Positions 16,501 through 25,205 of a DNA stretch of 64,000 nucleotides are shown here, piece after piece (position 1 is the stretch's first letter; each line of letters begins with the position of its first letter). Source of the stretch: Flavobacterium sp. LPB0248 (GTDB lineage: Bacteria > Bacteroidota > Bacteroidia > Flavobacteriales > Flavobacteriaceae); contig NZ_CP058246.1 in assembly GCF_013388355.1 (NCBI RefSeq), positions 3,348,001 through 3,412,000 of the forward strand, given 5' to 3'. A model generated the notes under the pieces. That model saw only the letters and a list, made by a program, of their open reading frames with translations. It was not told the DNA's origin and did not search any database. The position numbers and the translations under genes were made by a program.

Positions 16501-19500
16501 CGAAATCAATTTTGCATCTAAAGGTTTTTTTACTTTCTTCGTTAACTGTCTTTGATATTCTCTTTGCAGATAAAGCACATTACTACTATTGTTAGCAAAA
16601 TCAAATCCGAACCAGATTAATTTTGTGGTTTCATTTTTAAGTTCAACTCGTTTAGACGGAGTATTTAAATTGTTTATCGCGCTATATGTTTTTTCGCTGC
16701 CCAAAAGAGATTTGAAATTATGTCCGAATTGATATTGATCCAGACTTAAACTTTCCCAGTTTTTGGTAGTAAATTGATCTAAGGAACTGTCATACATAGA
16801 TGCCAGAACTTCAGATTCCTTTTGGGCTGCAGTTCCTGTTAATTTGAAGGACCAGTTTTCGTTCGTTCCAGGTTGAATTTTAGTTCTAAATGTTTCTACA
16901 TCGAATTTAAATTCTGGTTTTTGAGTTTTTAACATGACAAGAACATTATTATCAAATTTTTGATTTTCAAATAAGGTTGTGAAATCAATTGTTAATCCGT
17001 TTTGAAATTCCTTTTTTACCGGAATTTTAATCAATGCTTCGTGATTCTGAAGTGGATATATTTCTTCAGAATATGTTCTGTTTTCATAATTAGCCGTTGC
17101 AATGATATATAATTCTGGAATTGCAGATGTAATTTTTATTGATATGAAACCGTCTCTTGCAGGATCTAAATTGGTTTGTGTTACAGAAAATAAACGACTT
17201 GTGTCAAATTTATCTTTGCTTTGAAAAAGTTTAAAATTGGAAGTCTTTTCTATTAAATTTCCAAAACTGTCTTTTGCAGAAAAAACAATTTTATAGTTTC
17301 CAGATTTATAATCTGAAATAAAATCTAAAGGAAGAGTTTTATCTTTTTGAGTGTCGATATTTTTAGAGAACAATAATGTTTCGACCATTTTCTCTTTGTC
17401 ATTTTCATTGTTTTCATAAGGGAATAATTTTTCAAAATCTGCATCTGAAATAGCTCCAAAATCAGGTTTAGGAAAAACACGTGATTTGAATTTTGTAGAA
17501 AAAGGATTGATATAATATATTTTTATTTCGCCTTTAATAGCCGCAAATTCGCCATTTAAATTCGTGCTTGTGAGTTGAACTTCGTTTTTCTTTTTTGTCG
17601 AAATTTCATTCGCAATAGAAGCGTTAAGTTCCAAATCATGATAACCAACTTTTACAGAAGTGCTGGCATCGTGCGTTTCCCCGTTAATATCGATAACAGT
17701 TGCTTTTATCTGATAGTTATAAATTGGCAGTAGTTTTTTGCTTGAGTTTTTAGAAGGAATTGCAGTAAAATCGATTTCAAATTTCCCTGAAGCATCTGTT
17801 TTAGTTTCTCCTGTTGTTAATACTTCATTGTCTTCAGGTTGAGTGTAAAAACTTCTAGCAAACGTGGTGCCCCTAGTAACAGTGTAAGTTACTTTTGCAT
17901 CAGAAATACTGCTTCCGGCAAAAGCTTTTGCAATTCCTTTTACTTTAACCAATTGGTTTATCTGAAAACTTTCTTTTTTCGGTTTAAAAGTTACTTCAAA
18001 TTTTGGGCGCTTATATTCTTCAACAGAAAAACGACTTTCTGAGTTTTCAAAATCAACGCCATCCCAAAACGGATGTTTGTCTTTTTCTTTATCGTAATCT
18101 TTATCTTTTTCGTAATCATCAGGTTCTTCTGCTTTAATGTTAAATTGTCCATTTAAACCAGTTTTAGGCAAAATAAATTCACCAGAAAATGAACCAAACT
18201 CATTTGTTGTAACATCAAATTCTTTTATCTCAGTTCCATTTGTATCTTCGATTAAAACTTTAAAAGTTGTAAATGGCACTACAGAAGATTTTTGATTGAT
18301 TTTCTGCATTGCAATTCCTTTATAATAAACAGTTTGCCCTGGACGGTAAATGGCGCGATCTAAATAAAACTGCACTTTCCCTTTAAAATCAATGTCGTTT
18401 TCATCTTTGTCTTTATATAGCGAATTGTACGAAAGATAATTTTTATCGATATGAAGCGTGTCTTTTGCAGTTACTAATGTAATAGGCTGATAACCGTAAT
18501 ATTTGTCTGTTGTTTTTTCAAAAACGGCAATTCCATTTTTGTTGGTTTGAGATGTAAAAGATTGCGTTGTAACATTTACATTTTCTAAAGGTTTTCCGGT
18601 TTTTCGATCTAAAACTTGATAGCTTTCAGATTTGTCATTTTGAGTTCCTAAAACAATAAAATTAGAAACAGTAATAGTTTCAAAAGCAGTAGCTTTTTTG
18701 TCTTTAGAATCGGATTCACTTTCAAAATATACCAAATAAGAACCTGTTTGAAGTTGCGGTAACAAAACTTCTGTTGAATAACTCAGATAATCTTTTTTAT
18801 TGGTAAGTGTATATGATTGATAAACAATAGGTTCTGTAGTCTTAACAATTGTATCTCTAATTTCGCCTTTGGTAATATAAGATTTGTTTAATGCTATAGC
18901 TTGAGCATTTGTAATTTTGAAGAAAGAAATCTTTAGCTTTTCGACATTTTTGTATTCAATAAAAGCGCGTGTATTTTGATTGCTGTAAATGTATTTCTCG
19001 AGTTGAACATTTAAGCTTTTGTATAATATATTTTCTTTTTTCTGAATTGCAAGTTTATATGCATTTGATCTATTATTGATTTGCAATATACTGTCTAAAA
19101 CCGCAATCGCTTTTATATTATTATCTGGATTAACTGTTTTTGAAGCATTTTCAGATAAGAAAGAAGCTTTCTCTAATTGTATATTTTGTATTAAAAGTAT
19201 ATTGTCTGTCTTTTTTTGAAGTGCAGTTAAAGCTTGAATATAATTTTCATCAACATCAATTACATTTCTTTTAAGAAACTGAATTCTGTCCCAAACATTT
19301 TCGGCTGTTGCACTGTTTATTTCTTGTTTCTGATATAATTTTAAAGTGATTTTAAGATTTTCATTTGAAACAGAATCAAAATTTAATTTTATAAAATCGG
19401 CTGAATCATCTAAAAGCTCTTTTTTAGATAATAAAAAGTCCCTTCTTTGAATTTCCCAAGAACGTATTTTTTGTGCTTGAAGTGAGATATTTTCAGCAAT

Positions 19501-20061
19501 TACATAATTCAATAAATTCATTTTTTTGAATTTCTCGATTGTTGGATAATCAAAAATAGCATCGTATTTAGTTAATGAAGTATTTCTTAAAACTGTTTCA
19601 TCTTCCATTGAGCTTTTTAATGCGAGATTAATTTGCGTGTTAAAATTTTTTTCAGTCCATGTAAGGAAATCGTTGTCAAGTTCTATAGTATTTGTTCTTC
19701 TTTGAATTTGATATCTGTTTTTTAAAAAGTAATCTGTTAAACATTTAGCGTACACCAAATTCAAAATCGCTTTTGATGGAACAGAAACGCGATTAATATC
19801 AGCTTTAAGATTATTTAAAATTTTAGTTTGTGCATTTTCATCGACAACCTGTAAATATTTAGAATGATAAAAAAAACATTTTATCATTTGAACTTCGTCT
19901 TTTTGACTTATTGCCTTTTTGTAGATTTTATCGACCATTTCACTTGCAGACTTCGCGCGACCTTCATTTTCAAAAGCGATTACAACGTCCCACTTTTTAT
20001 CATTTTTCTGACCAAAAATTACCGAAGAGATTAATAAGAGTACAAATACTATATTTTTCAT
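13582..20061 (-). CDS. Alpha-2-macroglobulin-family protein with embedded SusC-type regulatory and plug modules
   Basis: A 2159-residue exported protein with a signal peptide (MKNIVFVLLLISSVIFG). Domains in order: a long helical N-terminal part (to about 340); MG-type domains, including an MG2-like stretch with YRPGQTVYYKG near residue 573; and further macroglobulin domains to about 1170. Next come a carboxypeptidase-regulatory-like domain (about 1183-1250, ISGIVTD...GVTVTIKD) and a SusC-type plug signature (about 1255-1370, NPLYVVDGK, ALYGSRAENGVIIITTK). An A2M domain (about 1390-1425), a thioester domain with CAEQ at 1615-1618 and a C-terminal receptor-like domain follow. Bacterial macroglobulins trap attacking proteases by covalent thioester capture, usually in the periplasm. 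No beta-barrel is present, so it cannot itself be a transporter. It has no adjacent pbpC partner and stands alone. Confidence 0.85.
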   Translation of the reverse strand: MKNIVFVLLLISSVIFGQKNDKKWDVVIAFENEGRAKSASEMVDKIYKKAISQKDEVQMIKCFFYHSKYLQVVDENAQTKILNNLKADINRVSVPSKAILNLVYAKCLTDYFLKNRYQIQRRTNTIELDNDFLTWTEKNFNTQINLALKSSMEDETVLRNTSLTKYDAIFDYPTIEKFKKMNLLNYVIAENISLQAQKIRSWEIQRRDFLLSKKELLDDSADFIKLNFDSVSNENLKITLKLYQKQEINSATAENVWDRIQFLKRNVIDVDENYIQALTALQKKTDNILLIQNIQLEKASFLSENASKTVNPDNNIKAIAVLDSILQINNRSNAYKLAIQKKENILYKSLNVQLEKYIYSNQNTRAFIEYKNVEKLKISFFKITNAQAIALNKSYITKGEIRDTIVKTTEPIVYQSYTLTNKKDYLSYSTEVLLPQLQTGSYLVYFESESDSKDKKATAFETITVSNFIVLGTQNDKSESYQVLDRKTGKPLENVNVTTQSFTSQTNKNGIAVFEKTTDKYYGYQPITLVTAKDTLHIDKNYLSYNSLYKDKDENDIDFKGKVQFYLDRAIYRPGQTVYYKGIAMQKINQKSSVVPFTTFKVLIEDTNGTEIKEFDVTTNEFGSFSGEFILPKTGLNGQFNIKAEEPDDYEKDKDYDKEKDKHPFWDGVDFENSESRFSVEEYKRPKFEVTFKPKKESFQINQLVKVKGIAKAFAGSSISDAKVTYTVTRGTTFARSFYTQPEDNEVLTTGETKTDASGKFEIDFTAIPSKNSSKKLLPIYNYQIKATVIDINGETHDASTSVKVGYHDLELNASIANEISTKKKNEVQLTSTNLNGEFAAIKGEIKIYYINPFSTKFKSRVFPKPDFGAISDADFEKLFPYENNENDKEKMVETLLFSKNIDTQKDKTLPLDFISDYKSGNYKIVFSAKDSFGNLIEKTSNFKLFQSKDKFDTSRLFSVTQTNLDPARDGFISIKITSAIPELYIIATANYENRTYSEEIYPLQNHEALIKIPVKKEFQNGLTIDFTTLFENQKFDNNVLVMLKTQKPEFKFDVETFRTKIQPGTNENWSFKLTGTAAQKESEVLASMYDSSLDQFTTKNWESLSLDQYQFGHNFKSLLGSEKTYSAINNLNTPSKRVELKNETTKLIWFGFDFANNSSNVLYLQREYQRQLTKKVKKPLDAKLISGIVTDLVNIPIPGVTVTIKDTQRTTTTDFDGYYEIEAKENEELVFSFIGFKSQSVKVSKDKTIDFTLKEEPNNLQEVVVMGYGVQKKMSLTGAVTKVVSSEFVQEDNSVYSLSDTLAGKAQGVQIRGAASIPGKNPLYVVDGKIVTEINSINPNDILDISVLKDKNMMALYGSRAENGVIIITTKAAMEELTQVKARKNLSETAFFFPSLKTDSKGKVSFNFTSPEALTAWKLRLFAHNKNAVSGYLEKSVVTQKELMVMPNFPRFFREKDTIVISAKISNVTTEAKTGIASLQFFDAVTMQPIDAKMLNAKNVKNFTISAYGNTTVNWTITIPEGLQGVQYRIVAKAGNFSDGEENILPVLTNNMLATESIPIWVRENSTKEYTFENLKNNNSTTLKNHQFTLEYTSNPTWIAIQSLPYLMEYEHECAEQTFARYYANALATEIISSNPKIANVFEDWRKNGKPTSKLEENEELKSLILAETPWLNDAQNEDEKKKNLALLFDLEKMKISQEATFEKLKQKQKPSGGFSWFDGGLESEYITRHILAGLGHLEKLSKTNTTKINEITKTGIPFLDNKFLDYYRATTKNLKANEKLIWVNPYSDLHYLYTRSFYLEKYPFSDTLKKATKLYLETTKKDWLNYSLYEKGLAALTLNRFGEKESAKKIIESLKETASNNEDWGMYWISNKAGWYWYQAPIETQALLIEAFEEINNDKKSVDAMKVWLLKNKQAKNWPTTKSTSEAIYALLMQGTDWLFIKNNTIIKLGDEKILTKKIAENEKEAGTGYIKLNWKAEEIKKEMATIKIQNKSNVPAFGGIYWQYFEDLDKIKNNTGAILSVSKELYLKKNTLKGDELEKITSKNPLKTGDLVTVRLIITAKEDTEYVHLKDMRASCFEPVSVLSEYKYKDRLGFYMSTKDAATHFFFDQINKGTYVLEYDIRVNNSGEFSNGITTIQSMYAPEFTSHTKGIRVKVE

Positions 20062-20191
20062 AAGAGAGTTTTAATCTAAAGAGGATTAAATTTTAAAAAT
20101 GGTTGGAAAGATTTAAAATTATTTTTAAAAATGGTTTTCGTACAAATTAATAATTTATTTTTAAAACCAAATAGAGCATTCTATATTTCCT

Positions 20192-20199
20192 TATTTTTG
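20192..20199 (+). promoter_or_regulatory. Weak -7 box candidate upstream of mpl
   Basis: TATTTTTG fits TAnnTTTG about 78 nt before the mpl ATG, but no -33 TTG is in place and the region is very AT-rich, so chance is likely. Confidence 0.25.
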
Positions 20200-20237
20200 A
20201 AAAATAATTACACCGTTTTATTAGTTATTTCCTATTT

Positions 20238-20270
20238 CGATTAACCGATTAAACAGTTTAACGATTAAAC
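20238..20270. repeat. CGATTAAAC direct repeats before mpl
   Basis: CGATTAAC, CGATTAAAC and CGATTAAAC follow each other (20238-20270), with an inverted GTTTAACG inside. They end 7 nt before the mpl ATG. No function is shown. Confidence 0.5.
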
Positions 20271-20277
20271 ATTTTAA

Positions 20278-21633
20278 ATGAAAACACATTTCATCGCAAT
20301 TGGCGGAAGCGCAATGCACAATCTAGCATTAGCATTACATAATAAAGGATATCAAGTTACAGGAAGTGACGATGCTATTTTTGAACCTTCAAAATCAAGA
20401 TTAGAGAAAAAAGGAATTCTTCCTGCAGAAATGGGTTGGTTTCCAGAAAAAATCACTTCGGATATTGATGCGATTATTTTAGGAATGCACGCCAAAGCAG
20501 ATAATCCTGAATTGTTAAAAGCGCAAGAATTAGGATTAAAAATCTACTCTTATCCTGAATTTTTATACGAGCAATCTAAAAATAAAACGCGTGTTGTAAT
20601 TGGTGGTTCTCACGGGAAAACAACAATTACCTCGATGATTCTTCATGTAATGCATTATCATAATATTGCCGTTGATTATATGGTTGGTGCGCAGTTGGAA
20701 GGTTTTGATACTATGGTGCATCTGACCGAAGAAAATGATTTTATGGTTTTGGAAGGAGATGAGTATTTATCTTCACCAATTGACAGACGTCCGAAATTTC
20801 ATTTATACCAGCCAAATATTGCTTTAATTTCTGGAATTGCTTGGGATCATATCAATGTTTTTCCTACTTATGAAAACTATGTGGAGCAGTTTGAGATTTT
20901 TATCGAGAAAATTACTAACGGCGGAATTTTGGTTTACAACGAAAATGACCCTGAAGTAAAACGCGTTTCTGAAGCAGCAACAAATCCGATTAGAAAAATT
21001 GCTTATTCAACTCCAGAATATTCTGTAAGCGATGGAGTAACCTTATTAAAAACTCCAGAAGGCGATATGCCAATTGAAGTTTTTGGGGCGCACAACTTAA
21101 ATAATCTTGCAGGTGCGAAATGGATCTGCCAAAATATGGGTGTTGATGAAGAAGATTTCTACGAGGCAATTGCAAGTTTTAAAGGTGCATCTAAACGTTT
21201 AGAAAAAATTGCGGAGGGAAAAGGAAAAGTAGCTTACAAGGATTTTGCGCATTCACCAAGTAAAGTAGCTGCAACAACAAAAGCTGTGAAAGAACAATAT
21301 CCGAACAGAACTTTGGTGGCCTGTTTAGAATTGCATACTTATAGTAGTCTAAATGCTGAGTTTTTAAAAGAATACGAAGGTGCTTTAGAATATGCTGATG
21401 TTGCGGTTGTTTTCTATTCGCCAGATGCTGTGAAAATTAAGCAATTGGAGGAAGTGACTTATGAACAAATAGCGACTGCATTCAATAGAAAAGATTTAAT
21501 TATTTATACCAATCCGGCTGAATTTAAAGAATATTTATTCAATTTAAATTTAGATAATTCTGCACTTTTATTAATGAGTTCAGGAAACTACGGAGGTTTG
21601 AATTTTGATGAGGTAAAAGGGTTGATTAATTAG
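20278..21633 (+). CDS. mpl: Mur ligase, Mpl type (UDP-MurNAc:tripeptide ligase, peptidoglycan recycling)
   Basis: A 451-residue Mur ligase. The N-terminal UDP-binding fold starts HFIAIGGSAMHNLALALHNK. The ATP site GSHGKTTITSMI follows near residues 115-125. The central domain has DFMVLEGDEYLSSPIDRRPK and ALISGIAWDHINVFPTYE, and the C-terminal domain has AYKDFAHSPSKVAATTKA. The D-E-Y metal-site region and the DFAHSP motif favour Mpl, which attaches recycled L-Ala-D-Glu-mDAP to UDP-MurNAc, over MurC. Flavobacterial copies are often labelled peptidoglycan synthetase or MurC. It is a single-gene unit with a clear terminator. Confidence 0.85.
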   Translation: MKTHFIAIGGSAMHNLALALHNKGYQVTGSDDAIFEPSKSRLEKKGILPAEMGWFPEKITSDIDAIILGMHAKADNPELLKAQELGLKIYSYPEFLYEQSKNKTRVVIGGSHGKTTITSMILHVMHYHNIAVDYMVGAQLEGFDTMVHLTEENDFMVLEGDEYLSSPIDRRPKFHLYQPNIALISGIAWDHINVFPTYENYVEQFEIFIEKITNGGILVYNENDPEVKRVSEAATNPIRKIAYSTPEYSVSDGVTLLKTPEGDMPIEVFGAHNLNNLAGAKWICQNMGVDEEDFYEAIASFKGASKRLEKIAEGKGKVAYKDFAHSPSKVAATTKAVKEQYPNRTLVACLELHTYSSLNAEFLKEYEGALEYADVAVVFYSPDAVKIKQLEEVTYEQIATAFNRKDLIIYTNPAEFKEYLFNLNLDNSALLLMSSGNYGGLNFDEVKGLIN

Positions 21634-21656
21634 AAAATTAGTCAATGAGATAAGTT

Positions 21657-21686
21657 GCCGACTGTGTATGCAGTCGGCTTTTTTTT
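21657..21686 (+). terminator. Terminator after mpl
   Basis: GCCGACTG (21657-21664) pairs with CAGTCGGC (21671-21678) around a 6-nt loop and is followed by eight T residues. Confidence 0.9.
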
Positions 21687-21715
21687 AAATTATTGTAAAT
21701 AATCAATATGTAATT

Positions 21716-21750
21716 TTGAAAGATTTTTCTTCTTTTTTAAATATCTTCGC
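21716..21750 (+). promoter_or_regulatory. Promoter of the radC operon
   Basis: TTG (21716-21718), a 23-nt spacer, then TATCTTCGC (21742-21750), a -7 box with TTCG in place of TTTG. It lies 17 nt before the radC ATG. Confidence 0.5.
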
Positions 21751-21767
21751 ATCTTAAAATTATAAGT

Positions 21768-22457
21768 ATGGAAGGTGGGCATTTTGCTATAAAAAATTGG
21801 TCAGATGATGACAAACCTCGCGAAAAATTAATTCTCAAAGGAAAAGATGCTTTAAGTGACGCCGAATTATTGGCGATTTTAATTGGTTCAGGAAGTCGTA
21901 ATGAATCTGCCGTTGCTTTAAGTAAGCGAATTTTGGCAGCAACTAAAAATCTAACTGCCTTGGGAAAAATGACGATTTCTCAGTTAATGCAATTTAAAGG
22001 TATAGGCGAAGCAAAAGCTGTTTCGATTGTATCGGCTTTAGAGTTGGGTAGGAGGCAAAGAATAGAAGATGTTTTAAAATTAAAAAAAATAACTTCAAGT
22101 AAAGCTGTTTTTGATATTATGCAACCCATTATTGGAGAACTTCCGCATGAAGAGTTTTGGGTACTTTTTCTTAATAATTCAAATAAAGTGATTTCTAAAT
22201 CTCAATTAAGTAAAGGAGGTATTGCTGGTACTGTGGTTGATACACGATTAGTTTTTAAATTAGCACTAGAAAATGGAGCTACAGCCTTGATTTTGTGTCA
22301 TAATCACCCTTCGGGTAGTTTAAATCCAAGTACTGCTGATAAACAAATTACAAAGAAAATTAAAACTGCGGGAGAAATATTAGATGTTAAAGTTTTAGAT
22401 CATGTTATTATTACTGAATCAAAATATTATAGTTTTGTAGATGAAGGAATTTTTTAA
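21768..22457 (+). CDS. radC: RadC-family JAB/MPN-domain protein
   Basis: A 229-residue protein. The N-terminal half has a helix-hairpin-helix-like segment (MQFKGIGEAKAVSIV, about 75-89). The C-terminal half is the JAB/MPN metalloprotease-like domain with HNH at 178-180 (HNHPSG) and S188/D191 (NPSTAD) as the predicted zinc ligands. The family was named for DNA repair, but a direct repair role is doubtful in E. coli and the biochemical activity is unknown. It is the first gene of a tight three-gene unit; the next gene starts 3 nt after its stop. Confidence 0.92.
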   Translation: MEGGHFAIKNWSDDDKPREKLILKGKDALSDAELLAILIGSGSRNESAVALSKRILAATKNLTALGKMTISQLMQFKGIGEAKAVSIVSALELGRRQRIEDVLKLKKITSSKAVFDIMQPIIGELPHEEFWVLFLNNSNKVISKSQLSKGGIAGTVVDTRLVFKLALENGATALILCHNHPSGSLNPSTADKQITKKIKTAGEILDVKVLDHVIITESKYYSFVDEGIF

Positions 22458-22460
22458 TAC

Positions 22461-23147
22461 ATGAACACCAATATTACCGACATCTTTTTTGATTTAGATC
22501 ATACGCTTTGGGATTTTGATAAAAACTCAGAAATGGCATTTGATCGTATTTTTAAAAGCAAATATCAAGAAATCGCTACTCAGGATTTTATTAAAGAATA
22601 TATTCCGATCAATCAAGAATGCTGGAGATTGTATCAGAATGATAAAATTACACATCAGGAATTACGGTTTAATCGTTTGAAGTATTCTTTTGATGCTTTA
22701 AATTATAGTATTTCAGAAGAAAATATTCTTGAAATTGCCAATGATTACATTGAGTTCCTTACCGATAATAATTATCTCTTTGATGGTGCGATCGAAGTTT
22801 TGGAGTATTTAAAGCCAAAATATAAACTTCATATTATTACAAACGGATTTGCTCAAGTACAGGAAAAGAAAATTAATAATGCTTCGCTTGGAGGTTATTT
22901 CAGTACGATTACAAATTCGGAATTAGCGGGTGTTAAAAAGCCAAATAGTATTATATTTGATTATGCATTAAATTTGGCAAAAACTTCAAAAGAAAACAGT
23001 ATTATGATCGGCGACGATTTTGAAGCAGATGTAAACGGAGCTTTGAACGCTGGTTTGGATGCTATTTTCTTCAATGAAAAAAAACTCGAAGTTTCGGAAG
23101 AATATAAACAAATTAACCATTTATTAGAACTAAAAAAATATTTATAA
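22461..23147 (+). CDS. HAD-family nucleotidase, YjjG type
   Basis: A 228-residue haloacid-dehalogenase-family phosphatase. Motif I is FFDLDHTLWDFD, with the nucleophile Asp11 and acid Asp13. Motif II lies at HIITNGF, motif III is a lysine in GVKKPNSIIFDYA, and motif IV is GDDFEADVNGA. The helical cap and the DHTLWDFDKNS start match the YjjG group, which removes phosphate from noncanonical pyrimidine nucleotides and so cleans the nucleotide pool. It lies 3 nt after radC and overlaps the next gene by one base, so all three are cotranscribed. Confidence 0.85.
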   Translation: MNTNITDIFFDLDHTLWDFDKNSEMAFDRIFKSKYQEIATQDFIKEYIPINQECWRLYQNDKITHQELRFNRLKYSFDALNYSISEENILEIANDYIEFLTDNNYLFDGAIEVLEYLKPKYKLHIITNGFAQVQEKKINNASLGGYFSTITNSELAGVKKPNSIIFDYALNLAKTSKENSIMIGDDFEADVNGALNAGLDAIFFNEKKLEVSEEYKQINHLLELKKYL

Positions 23148-23908
23148 TGATGAGAATTAAATTTTTACTTGCTGCAATTTTATGTTCAGTTGTTGGATTT
23201 GCGCAGTCTGTCAATGATTACAAAGCTGTAATTATTCCTTTGAAATATGAGTTTATGAAGACTGATAATCAATATCGTTTGGCAACTTTGAGTAAACAAA
23301 ATTTGACTAAAGCGGGTTTTGAAGCTTTTTATTCAAATGAGCAGCTTCCTGATGGTTATACAGATCGTTGTCAGGTTTTGTATATTGATGTTGTAAAAGA
23401 TAATGCTTTCTTGGTAACTAAGCTTATAGTAAACTTCAAAGATTGTTTTGGTCAGGTTGTTTATACTTCAGAAGTAGGAAGAAGTAAAGAAAAGGACTAT
23501 GAAGTGGCTTATAAAGAAGCATTGGATAATGCTTTTAAGTCAGTTACTGCTTTACATTATAAATATAGCGGTAATCCAGTTGCAACTTCAAAAACACCAG
23601 CTTCTGCAAAAACTGTTGCAGCAACGGCAGTTACTACGGTTGCAGCGACACAGATTGTTGCCGCATCTTCGCCAGATTTGAAAGATCCAAATTTATTGTA
23701 TGCTCAGCCAACAGAATCAGGTTATCAATTGATCGATAAAACTCCAAAAGTGGTAATGAAGCTTTTCAAAACTTCGCAACCAAATGTTTACATTGCGAAC
23801 AAAGATAATGTTCAGGGCTCTTTAATCTTAAAAGAAGACGGACAATGGTATTTTGAATCTTATCAGAATGATAAATTAGTTTCAGAAAAAATTGTAGTTA
23901 AATTCTAA
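23147..23908 (+). CDS. Exported protein of unknown function
   Basis: A 253-residue protein with a signal peptide (MRIKFLLAAILCSVVGFAQ). The body begins with a small alpha/beta-like domain (KAVIIPLKYEFMKTDNQYRL, LATLSKQNLTKAGFEAFYS, then VKLIVNFKDCFGQVVYTSEV). A low-complexity Ala/Thr/Val-rich linker (about residues 143-175) follows. The last 70 residues (LIDKTPKVVMKLFKTSQPNV) look like a separate small beta domain. I recognise no family. It is the third gene of the radC unit, coupled by a one-base overlap with the HAD gene. A second ATG three bases downstream is an equally possible start. Confidence 0.7.
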   Translation: MMRIKFLLAAILCSVVGFAQSVNDYKAVIIPLKYEFMKTDNQYRLATLSKQNLTKAGFEAFYSNEQLPDGYTDRCQVLYIDVVKDNAFLVTKLIVNFKDCFGQVVYTSEVGRSKEKDYEVAYKEALDNAFKSVTALHYKYSGNPVATSKTPASAKTVAATAVTTVAATQIVAASSPDLKDPNLLYAQPTESGYQLIDKTPKVVMKLFKTSQPNVYIANKDNVQGSLILKEDGQWYFESYQNDKLVSEKIVVKF

Positions 23909-23922
23909 ATATAAAATAGGGT

Positions 23923-25200
23923 TTAATAACCGTATTTATCTTTCCAACGGTTCTTTAAAAATTCGCGGGTACTGTTCTCTCTAGAATTGTTTCCAGGATT
24001 GTAAAGAACCGTTTTTTTTATGGCATCTGGTAAAAACTCTTGTTCAGCAAAATTATTTGCATAATCATGCGAGTATTTGTATTCATCTCCATATCCCAGT
24101 TCTTTCATTAATTTAGTAGGAGCATTTCGCAAATGGAGCGGAACAGGCAAATCGCCAGTTTGCTTTACTAATTGTTGTGCAGTGCCAATGGCCATATAAG
24201 ACGCATTGCTTTTTGGCGAAGTCGCTAGATAGATTGCGCATTGGCTTAATATAATGCGACTTTCCGGGTATCCAATAGTGGTAACGGCTTGAAAAGTATT
24301 ATTGGCCATTATAAGTGCAGTTGGATTGGCATTGCCAATGTCTTCGCTTGCAAGAATCAGCATTCTTCTAGCAATGAATTTTACATCTTCACCGCCTTCA
24401 ATCATTCTTGCCAACCAATAAACAGCTCCGTTTGGATCGCTGCCACGAATAGATTTGATAAATGCAGAAACAATATCGTAATGCTGCTCACCAGTTTTGT
24501 CATACAGAACAGTGTTTTGTTGTACAAGTTTTAAAACGCGATCGTTTGTAATTGTAATTTCGTCACCTGCGGAAGCGTTAATAACAAGTTCAAATACATT
24601 TAGAAGTTTTCTGCCATCACCGCCTGAAATGCGTATTAAAGCTTCTGTTTCTTTTAAATTTATTTTTTTTGTTAATAAGTAGTTGTCAGTTTTCATTGCA
24701 CGTTCTAAAAGAGCTTCTAAATCGGCTTTTGTAAATGCATTTAGTATATAGACCTGGCAACGTGACAATAATGCAGGAATCACTTCAAAACTTGGGTTTT
24801 CGGTTGTGGCACCAACCAAAGTTATCCACCCTTTTTCAACCGCAGCTAAAAGTGAATCTTGTTGCGACTTACTAAATCGATGAATCTCATCTATAAACAG
24901 AATTGGGTTTTTAGCAGTAAAAAGCCCACCGCTTTGTTTGGCTTTATCAATAACATCACGAATGTCTTTTACACCAGAATTTATTGCACTCAGAATATAA
25001 AAAGGTCTTTTTGATTCTTGAGCAATAATTTGGGCTAAAGTTGTTTTTCCCGTGCCAGGAGGTCCCCAGAAAATCAATGAAGGAATTATTCCTTTTGAGA
25101 TCTGCTGTGTTAACGAACCAGTTGGCCCAACCAAATGCTCTTGGCTTATATAATCTTCTAATTTCTGCGGACGAATACGCTCTGCTAAAGGTGCTTCCAT
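23923..25200 (-). CDS. rarA: Replication-associated recombination protein A (RarA/MgsA)
   Basis: A 425-residue AAA+ ATPase related to clamp loaders and human WRNIP1, acting at stalled replication forks. The N-terminus MEAPLAERIRPQKLEDYISQ is typical. Walker A is GPPGTGKT (46-53), Walker B LFIDEIH (101-107), sensor 1 VGATTENPSF and sensor 2 SGGDGRKLLN. The C-terminal oligomerisation region has GSDPNGAVYWLARMIEGGED and LPVPLHLRNAPTKLMKELGYG. It converges with the radC operon, with only 14 nt between stop codons and no clear terminator. Confidence 0.96.
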   Translation of the reverse strand: MEAPLAERIRPQKLEDYISQEHLVGPTGSLTQQISKGIIPSLIFWGPPGTGKTTLAQIIAQESKRPFYILSAINSGVKDIRDVIDKAKQSGGLFTAKNPILFIDEIHRFSKSQQDSLLAAVEKGWITLVGATTENPSFEVIPALLSRCQVYILNAFTKADLEALLERAMKTDNYLLTKKINLKETEALIRISGGDGRKLLNVFELVINASAGDEITITNDRVLKLVQQNTVLYDKTGEQHYDIVSAFIKSIRGSDPNGAVYWLARMIEGGEDVKFIARRMLILASEDIGNANPTALIMANNTFQAVTTIGYPESRIILSQCAIYLATSPKSNASYMAIGTAQQLVKQTGDLPVPLHLRNAPTKLMKELGYGDEYKYSHDYANNFAEQEFLPDAIKKTVLYNPGNNSRENSTREFLKNRWKDKYGY

Positions 25201-25205
25201 AATTA

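Noticed and set aside
13582..20061. Macroglobulin-plug join as an assembly error or frameshift fusion
   Set aside because: One uninterrupted frame covers all domains, and the order A2M and thioester domains after the insert is complete, so a simple misjoin is unlikely.
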